In this document: piece after piece, positions 34,172 to 45,244 of the stretch
Layout of the letters: every line of letters starts with the position of its first letter
Position numbering within the stretch: the stretch's first letter is position 1
From: Dictyophora rubrovolvata
Taxonomy: Eukaryota; Basidiomycota; Agaricomycetes; Phallales; Phallaceae
Length of the DNA stretch: 64,000 bases
NCBI GenBank assembly: GCA_029959195.1
Contig: CP114123.1
Coordinates: 558,001 to 622,000 of the forward strand
Direction of reading: 5' to 3'
The notes under the pieces: model-generated
The model's input: only the letters and a program-made list of their open reading frames with translations
Told to the model about the DNA's origin: nothing
Databases searched by the model: none
Program-made: the position numbers and the translations under genes

Positions 34172-37100
34172 TTAAGAGTCTGCTACCTCATCCTCAATAA
34201 ATACAGGGCGGACCCATTGATTACTGCGATCAACAATTCCCCATCGGTTTCCGCTTCCTACTTTGACCCGCCCAACTGCACAACTAATGGCAGTCAACTC
34301 AACAACTGTGGATGATGAGGCCATTGTCGTATACGTAACTGGCTGGATAGTGGCATCCAAGCCATTGGTAGAGCAGTTTCATACGACAGCGAAGAGTTTG
34401 TGCAAGGAAGAATCATGAAGCATGTGGTCTGGGGCCAGTTCACAGGAAAGGATGTGCTCGAGTTGAGCGTAGAAACATTTGAGTTCGAAGTCAGGGGGTT
34501 CGTTGCGTCTGTGTGCTTTCTTATCCACATGTAAGTCATACTACATCAATAATTGTTAGTTCGAAAATAAAGTCCTTTTGTGTGCTTGCCACTCACCCTT
34601 ATGAAAGATTGGTCACAGCCATTCAAATTTGTAGTCATGGATTTTGTGCGTATCCAATTGCCACCTTTCACATGGACTTTTGACCATGAATCCATTTTCT
34701 CAGGAACTAATTTCAACATGTATGTTATATCTTCACCAAACTGGGTAACCAAATGGGCAGCAATTTTGCGTCAAGTGGAAAGTTCCACTTTGGAATTAGG
34801 TTTGCATGGCTTGCGGAAGATTGTCAGAGGATCTATAATTGCAGGGATAAAAAAAGAAGGGATTTTAGAAAGAAAATGATTGTAAGAGCTTACATTCTGC
34901 ATATATATGCTCCCATGATGAACAATCCGGGAGTTGAGGCTGCAAAGAGAGCTCTCTTGCCATATTATAGTTCACCGCCACTTGGTTCAGTCGTGCACAA
35001 GCAATTACCCGATTGGCAATTTGTTCATACAGAAAATGACGTGATTTTACCTGAGAAACCAAGTGACCACAGTACCTTTCCATGGAAAACATCCAATGAA
35101 GCCATATCGGCCCATTCCTTCGGATATCACTGGGGATATGCAGGAGTGCATGCACACATGATGTGCATGCAGGTAGTCTTTCCAAATGGTATCGGTAGTA
35201 TAATCTACAATGACATGAGATCAGAAAATCACCAGAAGCCAATAAATGTACTCCTCGTAATTTTGAACCCATGTAAAGATCATCTCTTCCAGCATGTCTA
35301 TTTCATCATCTGCAAGCGAGAATTGTAAACATCGTCAGATTATGTCAACAAGAGATAGTGCGTGTTTGTAAAAATTGTCAGGAAGACGTCCCTCCAATAA
35401 ATAAGGCATCAGATATTGGAACCAGAATGACCAGGACTCTGCAATGAATAGGCCTTGATTCGAGGCAATGTCTGGCAATGTACGACAAAAAAAAGCGGGA
35501 ATAGTCTTGCTGGAAATTTCAGTCTCCTTACCCACCATTTCCCATATTTTTTTAGGAATCCAATACTCTTCGTTATCATCATCAGGAAATGTAATGGCAC
35601 CTGTCCACATCTCAACGAGCATAGGAATTATATTCTCATACATCAGGTGCATGAAGTCATGTGGACCGCATAAAGCTCGGTTGAAGGCTGGAAGATCAAC
35701 TAGAATTGATTCACCAGTAATACCTTGGGTTTTTGCACGGCAATCTCGTTCCCATTTATTTGGCGCTGCCAGAATATATGCTAGTGACTGCTTGTAATTT
35801 TCGTGGGTTCGCAAAGGCAGATCATAAGGTGTCCATTCTAGGGGTACATGCATTGGATCAAGCATGAGAGCCCCAGGAGGTGGTTGTAAGGGATAGTAGT
35901 AAATTTTATATGTTATGTCTCGACATCCTTGTAACCTGCAAGCTCGGCAAGGGGAAAAAGCATTTGGTCCTTTGAGATACTGATTGGCCTTGAAACTTTG
36001 CATATCAGCAATCTTTGTAAGCAAATAAGCACGTAGCAAGAACATTTCCTTTTTGATACAATGATAAGTTGGAATACCATGGGCCAAGACTATCATTTCG
36101 TCTCGAAAGGGAATTAAAAAGGAATTGTGGTCTTTTGGTTAATGTGGTCCAGGGATGAGCATGAGTGGTATGAGGTAAATGAGGTGTGTCCGAATTTCTG
36201 GTGGGAGTGAATAGTTGAGTAAGACGAATGGCCACATTGATTTTGTTCCCCTCTTGAATACTTTGACACCATCACCCATGAGACCAAAGCATAAATCAGT
36301 ATCGAGTTCGAAATACTTGAATTCTTGCTCGATTCCATTAATTTTGACATGCGTGCTTGTTAACTCTCGGAAATATGATCCGTCAAAAATATCAGATTTG
36401 ATATTGTCTTCTTCTAACCATGTTGTCCGGTATGCCAGTAACTTAATGATGTCAGGAGATTTGAAATAAGATTGTAAGCGCAGACCCAGTGGAATGTATG
36501 TGAATTGACAAGCGGGTTTTCTTGTAAACTTGTACCAAGGATGTTTACATATAGGACAATTTTCAAGATCTGCATAGACACCCAGAAATGCGATACAAGA
36601 TTTCGGACAACAATCATATTTCTCAACTTTCATTTGTGCAAGATATTCGACAGTTTTATTGATGTGATATTGTGTGGACAATCTGAGCTGTTGACCAAAT
36701 AAATTCAGGAATGTGGAGAATGTCGTGCGGGTGATTTTGCCATCTAAAAAAAGGGAGAACATATGAATGGCATTAATCTCGTGTTGACCTAGAATACCGG
36801 TACCTGTAGTATGTGCAGTTAAGCAAATTCTATTCCGACCCTTTCTATTTACAATGCATATTGCTTACGTATGGGAATATCTACTTCAAAATCATTATTA
36901 CTCTCGAAGTCCCCTTCACTGAACTCATCATGGCTATCGGGTTCTCCTGTGGTTGGTAGCTTATTATTTTCGGAGGTACTGGTGAAACCAGTGAATATAG
37001 AGTTTGTTGAACACGAATCAGAATCATTGGTATTTGAATGGAAATCCTGTAGCCGTTCATTACCAGGACCTTCTCTGCATTGACCTTGCTGCTCTACCTG

Positions 37101-37371
37101 TGAGATTTGATTTGCATTGATTACAAAAAAATGTGCAGACTCATACCTTGTCATAAATTAGATCATGCTCCATGCTGACATTGAACTGTGCCTGCTGTTC
37201 ATTGGATACTAACTTTTGCCTCTTCCTGTGACTACACACCCTCCGATAGGTGATAATTTCATCGCCTTGTGCAAGGATCCCAATCTGTGATGCAATAGAT
37301 GGGCCAGACTGTCTGTGTGCATGGATTTGACGTTCCGATAACTCCTTGTCACAACATGGGCATCAAGGCAT
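34172..37371 (-). CDS. CACTA Tnp2-type transposase
   Basis: A DDE-superfamily transposase that would cut and join the element ends in the nucleus. Coding blocks on the minus strand: a zinc-finger start CPCCDKELSERQIHAHRQSG (about 37360-37300); an acidic linker (37153-36850); then YDCCPKSCIAFLGVY with CPIC, and DLCFGLMGDGVKVFKRG...NYSLPPEIRTH (36762-36139); FSPCRACRLQGC, MLDPMHVPLEW and DFMHLMYEN (36096-35335); FSMERYCGHLVSQVKSR (35272 onward); KGGNWIRTKSM (about 34680); and ISCAVGRVKVGSGNRWGIVDR at the end. D of FGLMGDGV, D of LDPMH and E of MERYCG are candidate catalytic residues. The likely ATG at 37371 is followed two codons later by TGA (37365-37363), directly before CPCC, so the protein may not be made from this start. 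Intron borders not all settled. Confidence 0.8.
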
Positions 37372-37545
37372 AGCAACTGAAGGGAAACAGTGGTGATAAA
37401 GTGGAGAACAAGAATCCTGAGAGTCGTGAAATGATGCAAAGCTTGTCACTTTAATTAAGATGTCACATGAAAACACACAAATGCATATATATACATGCAT
37501 ACCTTATTTTGAATTGGTGGATCGTGTCCCTTTGTCCTGCACACA
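37372..37545. promoter_or_regulatory. divergent promoter region of transposase and accessory gene
   Basis: About 175 bp separate the two outward-facing genes of the CACTA element. It must serve both. A TATATATA tract lies at about 37487-37493 on the plus strand, about 55 bp before the accessory start. Confidence 0.4.
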
Positions 37546-39267
37546 ATGGCATCTACCCTGCCACAAGATGTTATTTCCAAGCTGCTCCAGAGAGTCGAGG
37601 TACTAGAAACAGAACGAGTGATGTCACGTGAACAGTATATGCAAGAAATGAATACATTAAAGCAAGAACTCGCTGATTTGAAGCAGACACAACCTATTAA
37701 ACACGTTCGTAGCATGATTCCTCGGCCAGCTGGGGAAGCCAATCGACCCGGAAAAAGGAATGGACAATCGTCGAGAGTGGGATTCAATGTCAAAGATGAG
37801 GTCAGAAAAATAAAGCCAGATTTCAATTGGAAAAAATTCACTGTATTTTCCATTGTGTTGATTGCTTTTGGCCCTATAATGACTATTTCTCAGGGCCATG
37901 TACATTATGTACAGACTAAGCATAATGTGACGAATGGAACAGTGAAGGGTTGGGGTGGAGAGAAAATTGCGTCGTTGTGTCGTGAGGTTGGGACATTTCT
38001 TCGACGAAGATTTATTGCTTACTGACTATCTGACATAAGATCTGTGAGAACACTGATTACATGTTCATGCTAAACTTCAAGGACTGCTGGCCGATCCGTG
38101 TGACTATTGAGAAACAGCTCCAGAATAGAAATGCTTATTTGCGACGATCAGGAAGAGACGAAGAAATTACTCACGGAAATGGGATAGACAATAGTATAAA
38201 CAGGAATGCCGAAACCACCCGAGTAACACAGTCTGAGCAGGACGATGTGGCAGAGAATCAACCTGCTAGAGTAGACAGCGATGGCACCAGCCTCACATTA
38301 TATGCTGAATCTGAATTTTCCAATCAAAAAGGCAAACATAAACCTCCAATGCTCTATGATGAAAAAGAATGTGAATCTGTGGACGGCCTCTCTTTCATTG
38401 ATGATCTCTACTTGGACGAACCTGTGCCCTTGCCAGCGGTGATAGATGATCTCTACGCGGATGAACCTTTGCCTTTTTCAGCATCATTGGATAAATTGTT
38501 CATGGTAATGTTCAATAATTCGCAAATCTCCAAGACTGATGCCTACCAATAATAGCCAGTGAAACAAAACGAAGATAGCAATGTAGAATCAGGCCCTAGG
38601 TTGCCCAATGATGATTGCATTTATGTGGACAAATATGGCTGGTTCTGTTACACCGATGGAACATTTGTTCCTGTTGATTACGGTATGACTCCGTATGAAG
38701 TTTTTGACACAAATCGCCAAACATTACTCAATAAATACCCGGCACATTTTGAAAAATATGACAACTGTTTTGGAGACGGAATCTCTCAAGCACAAAACTA
38801 CTTAGGTCATTGGGAAGTAGGCTCATTGCTCACAGTCAATCAGCATGAACATGAACAAGTTGTTCACAAAGTTTGCAACACCGTTATTGAGGAGGTCAAG
38901 ATCACCAGCCGGAATAAGTAGTGCACTGCTAAAAACACAAAAAAGAAAGGGAATAGCAACACCAGCTTGAAGGCTAAAAAAGTATTGACCATACCTGTGC
39001 CTGCACCAACACGCCAGTCAAACAGACTTAAGGTGAGATGCACTAATTCATTGCTAAACATTTCCTAAGCAAATATAGAAAAATCATCAAATAGTGCCCC
39101 TAGACTGAATAAGATTATGCAATAAACTGATATATTTGTGCTGCTTAGACACAATAGAGTTACAATACTTTGCTAATTCTGCACCTGTGCGTCAGTCAAA
39201 GAGGCTCCAAGTACTAGAGCGACTTTCCTCTCTTGTTCATATTCCAGCTCCAACCCTTCTGGAATAG
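37546..39267 (+). CDS. CACTA accessory protein (coiled coil), probable DNA-binding partner
   Basis: Starts MASTLPQDVISKLLQRVEVL; residues about 5-50 form a coiled coil (EVLETERVMSREQYMQEM...LKQELADLKQ). An intron (GTATTTTCC...TCTCAG, about 37841-37893) joins KPDFNWKKFT to GHVHYVQTKHNVTNGTVKGW. Later exons read KDCWPIRVTIEKQLQNRNAYLRR, an acidic middle with two FIDDLY/VIDDLYADEP repeats, YVDKYGWFCYTDGTFVPVDYG, and a basic tail repeating TRQSNRL and VRQSKRL. Such second genes in fungal CACTA elements are thought to bind the subterminal motifs; that role is inferred. TAG at 38919-38921 interrupts the frame before the basic tail unless spliced around. End taken as TAG at 39265. Confidence 0.6.
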
Positions 39268-40269
39268 GCGGCGTCGTACGAGTCGGTTATGAAAGATGTT
39301 GATAGAGTGTAACCCGCGTGGGCCAAATGTGGATGGTATGCATTGTAATAGGACAGGGACGGAATCTCACATGCGAGTCAACGTGGATCTGGGCAGTTCG
39401 AATTGATAGGAGAACGAGGAGCGGTATTGTATCCTCTGCGGCAAGAAAGAAGAAGAAGCTTAAAGTATAACTGTCATACAATACCTGGTCAGAATAATGG
39501 AAACAACATTACGAGAAACAGCATACTAGGCATGGTGAAACAAAGTTTGTCGAAGATAGAACACGTTGAAAAACCAGGAAGACCCGGGTTAAATGTCAAC
39601 TGAGGTTATCATCAATGACCAACGGCTTTACTTTGTGTTCAAGTGTATCCCTCCTCCAAAAGTGAAGGGTGACATCAATGCTTGCGGAAAGACTTGGGAA
39701 GGTGAGGCATGTGCAAAGGATGGAGGTCGGTGACGGAGACTAAGATAACAAGGTCTGTTAACATCTGACATTTCACCAGATGTCGAAATACCTTCGGCTA
39801 CACAACATCAGCCTCTAACTTTTTGTTGAATATGGGGTAAGTCCTCAATGTACAGTATGTCAATGCTTTCCTTGAGTGCAAACAACTTTCTGTCATGAAG
39901 TCACACACTCAAATCTCCTGCTCTTCAAGGCAACGCCTTCCACCACATCATCCATCCAAAATCCTGGTGGACCTCTTCAGCCCGTCTCGGAATTACCTCT
40001 CTCAATTACCTCTCTCACTTTAGTGCATCTTCTTTGTCACAAACACTCTCCATACCTCATTCAAATCTGGAACGACAAACTCATTTTCTCGCACCAATGG
40101 ACCGGTCAAACCTTTTTATTTACAATCATGGGCTCAGAAGCTCCTGCTTATTGCTCACACCAGATGCAAGCTCATCTTACAGGGTGACCCCATTGACTGG
40201 GAACTGGTCTACCTTGCTTGAAGCTCAAGTATCAGCAGCAACAACAAAAGCAACAGCCATTCTACCGAT
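39268..40269. other. CACTA interior, unassigned
   Basis: No recognised gene. Mixed-frame coding-like stretches from about 39880 to 40200 may be an eroded N-terminal part of the reductase remnant that follows. Confidence 0.35.
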
Positions 40270-41198
40270 GACCTTCAATGTTGTCGAGGACTATGCCCAT
40301 GTCTACCAATTTGCCCTACACCAGCTATATTTATATTTACATTATGTGGATAACCTTCGCCGTCATTTTCGTCCTGTTTGCTGTATTCCATCAAACCGGT
40401 GGTCGTGTTGGTTATGCCAGCTCACTCTGGAATAAATTGCTCTTATGTCGTCACACCTGAGGAAAGAAACACAGTCTCATGAATGCAATGAAAGCCGGAA
40501 AGAAGCACAGTCAACCTTTCTCCTTGCCATCTATCTACCATTTCACTAAACTCCTGTGGGTCAACAGAATTGTCAGCAACATCCGTACCACTCCCATGAC
40601 TCTCCAATACATCGACTTCATCCGCAGCGAACAAGCGGGCACGATGGGCATCCAGTGTCTCAAAGTACCAGCTTTTGCTTCTGAAACTTTTGACTCTGAT
40701 GAGAAATGCAAGAAGGATTCGTGGGCTAGTGATTCGCTTGAGAAGAGCGATGAACAACCCTGTGCACGTCATTGCCCTAGATACTCTTACCGTGAGATAT
40801 CCATGTCACTCTTCTTCTAGGTAAAACAGTCTGCATCCGTCTCGTAGCCCCACAATACTTCTCCTGGGCTCCCAGTCAACACATTCTCTTGACCGTCCCT
40901 GCTGTCAGTCGTTTCCAATCTCATTCGTTCACCATCTCTTCTGCGTGCAACAAAGGCTCAGCTGGAACAGACGCACATCACCCTTGTGGTCTTTGTTCTC
41001 AATGTCGTCAGTCCTAGTGACCCTCTCCAGGCTTACATGCAATGGATCACCTCTCAAGCTCGTTGTGCCATTGAACGTGTCCCCGAAGGTACCCTCCAGG
41101 TTGACATCTACGTCACAAACACCATGTCCAAGAAGGCCGGAAAACGTCTTGCCATCCCTGCCAATATCAACACTAACAGATTCACCGTCGACAGCTAA
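40270..41198 (+). pseudogene. captured ferric reductase (FRE/NOX-like) fragment
   Basis: At 40822-40970 the plus strand reads VCIRLVAPQYFSWAPSQHIL then LLTVPAVSRFQSHSFTIS, the FAD-binding block of fungal ferric reductases (W-x-P-x-Q-H and H-x-FTI). A membrane-like helix (IMWITFAVIFVLFAVFHQTG) lies upstream at about 40335, and the C-terminal NAD-domain-like piece SDPLQAYMQWITSQARCAIE, LQVDIYVTN lies at 41010-41130. The expected spacing is collapsed and the pieces change frame, so it is a broken remnant. The position between accessory and peptidase genes of the CACTA element suggests host-gene capture. Confidence 0.65.
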
Positions 41199-41497
41199 CA
41201 CCCGGGACATGCCAACAACAAAGAATGCAGTGCTCTTAAGAGCAAGGGTGTGGACGTTGTCTTTAGCAATCCGGAAGTATATTATACCCATCAAATGCAA
41301 ATGATTTATTTGTTGTCAATTAATTCAGCTAGTTGTGTGAAGTGGAAGATGAGAATGCCGGTTATCTCATTGGGTATGAAAGTCCATGTTTCATGAGTGG
41401 CGATTGAGCGATGAAAGAATATGCATAAATACATCACTGGCGATAACACATTGCTTGGCACCATCACAACTTTGCTGCTCTGCCTCACCACAACATC

Positions 41498-43101
41498 ATG
41501 CAACATCCCTTAGACAAACCATCTATAGATGTCACTGAATTTGTCATTGGCACACATTTCTTCGTCACTTCACTTAATAACCAAAGTTTACTCACATTAA
41601 CTAACGAATCAATAGTTTTGCATGTCATACTGCAACCAGGCCAGAGCTCTCAGACTACAGTAATGGTGCCTTTTTGTGACATTAATACATGGGAAGTGAG
41701 TATTGTGTATGCTCCTCTTTGGATGTATTGACGAATATGGTTCAGGGCTGCCCATATGCCAAGAACTGCACAAACAAACCAACTTTTATTTTATCTGGCA
41801 AAGGTAAGCTTCATGTTAGTGATAATTCTGTCATATTTATCATTTATTAAACAGGCATATTAAAGCATAAAGGAAGAACCCATCCTGTGGGCTGACTATC
41901 GTGTCATCTAAGTATAGGTCGGAAGCAATAGATTGTGTATGCGCAGCTTGTAGACCGATTACATACTCTAAAGAAAATTGTTGCTCGAACGTAAAGTTAT
42001 GTCTTATATATTGTGTTCTTGTTGACTAATTATACTCAGTCCTGATCAAATGGATACAGAATGGGCCTTGCAAATGATAATATCTTTTCGGCCAGATACT
42101 ACAAACTCAGTGAGGATGATGATCACTATTCACGATTTGCAATGCCTGCAACCGCAAAAATGGGTCAATAAGTCAATAGTTGATTTTTTATCTTTGTCAG
42201 TGGTATCATCATCATGATAGCAACACAATGTTAACTAATTTAAAATTCTTAGTTATGGCTTTGACCGTAAGCGAGCATCTCGTCCCGACCTTTGCCAAGA
42301 TGTTACGCCTTACTCTTCGTGGGTGTCGAAATACTTAATTGTGAATCCTACGTAAGTTCCACTGTTGTGGTGTATTGTGTTGTTGATAAGGATAGTTATG
42401 CTGCCAGACCTGGTCGCTGGAGAAAAAAAATTGCCAACTGTTTTCTGAAAAAATATTTCTATTTTCCTGTCAACCGGAAGTGAGTCATTCTATTCATCCT
42501 AAATTATTTGCTAATTTCGGTCTTCGACAAGCCTCAATCATTGGTATCTGGTAGTTGTTTCCTTAGCTGATGATGAAGTAGAGAACCCACCAGCAAAAAA
42601 GTAAGTGAAAAATTGCATGTGGTTTGTGTTTTATCTTATAATGTCATCACTCACCAGCGGTGATATTTTCATTTATGATTCCCTTGGCATTGCTCATCCG
42701 GAAATTCCAGATATAGTGTGCAAGTTTTTACAGGGTCAGGCACAAGAGTTCTTTGAATGCGATTACACAGGGCAGCTCAAACATCACTACATATTGGTAG
42801 GTCTGTTTATTCAAAATCCCACTTATACATTACTCTTCATAATTATGACCAGGGCCCTGCACAAAAAAATAGTTTCGATTGTGGTCTTTTCGTAGTCAAA
42901 TTCATCAATCTATTCTTGGAACATCAGGCGAAAGTTGTTTCTTATGGAGTTGTGAGTCAATCAATCAGAATATGAATGGAATGTTCATCTGGTTCTTAGA
43001 ATAACAAAACCATCTCACAAACATGGGATGATGAAACTATGTCCAGGTTTCGTGACGAGTCTTTGAGCATGATTCATCGCTTGACAACTGCGTTAGAATG
43101 A
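41498..43101 (+). CDS. Ulp1-like (C48) cysteine peptidase of the CACTA element
   Basis: Multi-exon plus-strand gene. Upstream exons: 41498-41696 (MQHPLDKPS...NTWE) and about 41747-41805 (CPYAKNCTNKPTF). The peptidase part has IHDLQCLQPQKWVNKSIVDF (about 42125; family pattern L-x-W-L-N-D), YGFDRKRASRPDL (42253), KKYFYFPVNRK (42445), HWYLVVVSLADDE (42541; catalytic His), IFIYDSLGIAHPEI (42666; catalytic Asp) and QKNSFDCGLFVVKFINLFLE (42858; Gln and catalytic Cys). The triad is complete. It ends TALE-stop at 43101. Ulp1 domains process SUMO-type modifiers and are frequent passengers of eukaryotic DNA transposons; the role here is unknown. The 5' exons and the span 41810-42110 are uncertain. Confidence 0.75.
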
Positions 43102-43194
43102 AACTGGTGGTTCATATATATGCTTTGTATTCGTAATCAGGCTTATAACACGTGAGGTCCATTATTATATTAAGAAACAAGTAACTATCTAAGT

Positions 43195-43513
43195 TGCCAC
43201 TGAATAACTACTAAACTACCACTGAATTTGAGTGGGGCTTTGCCACTGAATGCCACCATCCACTGCATTACCGCTGACTTACCACTAAATTTCAGCGGTG
43301 GTCCAACCACTGAAATCCCACTGGCTTTCAAGGTGAGTGGTCAACTACCACTGATCTTCCACTGACCATTGACTCACCACTAACCTACCACTGACCAACC
43401 ACTGGACAGGGATATTCAGTGGTAGTCAACCACTGACCAACCACTGAACAGGGATACTCAGTGGTAATAACCACTGAATACCACTACATTCAGTGGCCGC
43501 TTTTTCTACAGTG
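43195..43513. repeat. right TIR and subterminal repeats of the CACTA element
   Basis: About fifteen CCACTGAA/TTCAGTGG-type motifs in both orientations, including two nearly identical phrases CAACCACTGA(C)CAACCACTG(A/G)ACAGGGATA(T/C)TCAGTGG. It closes with CTACAGTG at the element end. Confidence 0.85.
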
Positions 43514-44098
43514 AGTATAGTCTCACTGACTCATATGCCCCTTTTTTTTATTTACTCACTTTTCTCTTTGTTTCTTTTCTTCCTTATTACAAATCCGGCT
43601 CACAATTACTAATTGTGTTGCCACTCAAAGCCCAAAAACATTCTTATTGTTCCAAAACGTATAAATACTGCATGTAAATACCTGTAACAGCAGCAATACC
43701 TACGTTGGTTTGACTCAAGTTTAAGTTTGTAGTTTTTGTTTAGTGTTTGTAGTTTTGTCTCTTGTCTATCTCTACGCTCACATCTTTACCTTTGGAAAAC
43801 TCTGAGACCGTACATTTCGGAGTATAAACTTGCGATCTGAGTTATCGCGATTATCGTACTTTGCCTCACAAGCAACCCTTGATTTGTTAACAGTAACTGT
43901 CTTTTGGTTGTTGTTGTTTGTTGTTGTTTCCATCACCTTCCCCCCCTTTATTTCACACTAAGCAGCACCTGGACTTGCTCCACGGAGATTGACTATCTCA
44001 CTCATTCTTTTCTTGTGTATTTCGCTAGGCGTATTATTTTCCTTTTGTGCATAGTGAAGCTTACAGCGGTCTCAACCTGAGTGGGTTGTACCACGACA

Positions 44099-45244
44099 GT
44101 CCTCTGGATGTTGGCTCTACTTGTCTTGACATTGTTCAGGATCTTCAAGTCATCGAAGAATATCGTTGAGCTGAAGCTCTAAGAAGTCTAGAACGATCTG
44201 GTAGAATAGATCGTCAACTAGAAAGCAGAAGAATAAGAGATGGAAGAAGTAGCAGATCCAATGCTGGAACGGTGTTGTCGCTATGGATGGTTTAGATTGA
44301 AAGCGTTTGGAAATGACAGAAGCACTATTGGGAAATGAAGACTATATTTGTCAGGGCTACTCTCTCAGACTAGAGGGAGGGGATCCTAAGCAAAATATAT
44401 TCTAGGAATAATACTAACTCACCTAGAGGGAGGGGATCCTAAGAGAACAAACTTAGGGATCCCTCCTCTAGGGCTACTAACTATATACTATGAAAAACGG
44501 CGAAGGCCACACACAGCCTTCGGTTCATGGACTGGGCGCAGATACACACCAGTCCCAGACTTTTAGCCGGGGCCTAGGCCATGGCTCTGATGAGAACGGG
44601 CGCTCAGTGCCCGTTGGAGGAAAAATGGGAATATGGAAGAAGAGGGAAATGCAAGAGATGGGATAGAATACAAGAAATATGGAAATAAATAAAATAGACC
44701 AGAACCGAAGATAAATGTAGGAAAATAAGGGGACAATGCTAGCGTACCCTGACAATATTGAGATATCAAACTAGGTTCGATATTAAGTCTGAAGAGAAGT
44801 CTAGCTACGAAGTATAGGAGGCTTTATATACAAGTACGCTAGAGGTTTGAATCTCAGTTCGAAATAGATAACGAACTTGAGAACGTATATATGTCATAAC
44901 ATTTCATGAGTATCATGAGTGTATGCAGGGTCGGTTTGCCATATGGCAAACATGAGGCAACAAGAACAAAGGGAAAGCACATACAAGGACCCACAACCAT
45001 CATAGATGATCTCATGCATGGTTTAGAACTAGAATATATACCAAAGGTCTATCCACGGCTTGCTGTAAGTCCTAGGAAGACGACGGTGTCTAGGACTTCG
45101 TGAAAACGGTGATGAAGTCTGATAAGACTTCCGGTCATGGCGTCTACAAAGCGATTGTGATAAGATAACATTTAAGTATGATAAAATAAGGGAATATAAT
45201 AAGAAATCTGTATCGCTAGTGATGTCATGAATCGGATCATGACA
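44099..45244 (-). repeat. LTR-D, right copy (with solo LTR-C inside)
   Basis: On the minus strand this begins TGTCATGATCCGATTCATGACATC at 45244 and runs through GTAGACGCCATGACCGGAAG (the unfilled site of the two-ORF element), a TATATAAAGCC box (about 44823-44833) and a leader-like part. LTR-C interrupts it at 44349-44754. It ends at the border with two-ORF copy 3. With 25936 it brackets the 19-kb nest as an inverted pair. Confidence 0.6.
44349..44754 (-). repeat. solo LTR-C with target duplication
   Basis: A 406-bp unit, TGTCAGGG...CCCTGACA. ATATT stands directly on both sides (44344-44348 and 44755-44759), a 5-bp target duplication in LTR-D. The left LTR-D copy at 28676-28690 shows the empty site. 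A clean solo LTR, relatively young. Confidence 0.9.

Larger units (their letters stand above)
31752..43513. mobile_element. CACTA (EnSpm) DNA transposon, 11.8 kb
   Basis: The ends are CACTGTGGAAAAAACCGCC and, read inward from the right, CACTGTAGAAAAAGCGGCC. The trinucleotide AGT stands on both sides (31749-31751 and 43514-43516), the 3-bp duplication typical of CACTA. Both ends are packed with CCACTGAA/TTCAGTGG motifs. Cargo in order: carboxylesterase remnant, Tnp2 transposase (minus), coiled-coil accessory gene (plus), ferric reductase remnant, Ulp1-like peptidase (plus). Transposase and accessory gene diverge from a shared region of about 175 bp (37372-37545). The structure is complete, but the transposase appears to carry a nonsense codon, so it may no longer be active. 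Confidence 0.9.
29946..44098 (+). mobile_element. two-ORF long-LTR-like element, diverged copy 3, split by CACTA
   Basis: Begins TGTCACGCACCAAAATC at 29946. ORF1-like sequence (about 30090-30776; YIYFTSYAHLNLDPSTLLP, IVFDVPCSWI) and ORF2-like sequence (about 30920-31430; IEVDRSTLWL, EFLFMDAPTN) follow. The CACTA transposon occupies 31752-43513. The element then resumes at 43514 with the TATA box at 43670 and the GTAACAGCAGCAATACC and CACGGAGATTGA blocks, ending near 44098 (TACCACGACA). It is broken in both frames and clearly older than copies 1 and 2. Its own length without the insert is about 2.4 kb. Confidence 0.65.

Noticed and set aside
34753-35328. Plus-strand 191-aa open frame as a gene
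   Set aside because: It lies opposite the transposase, whose minus-strand frame here carries the conserved MERYCG block. A shadow frame.
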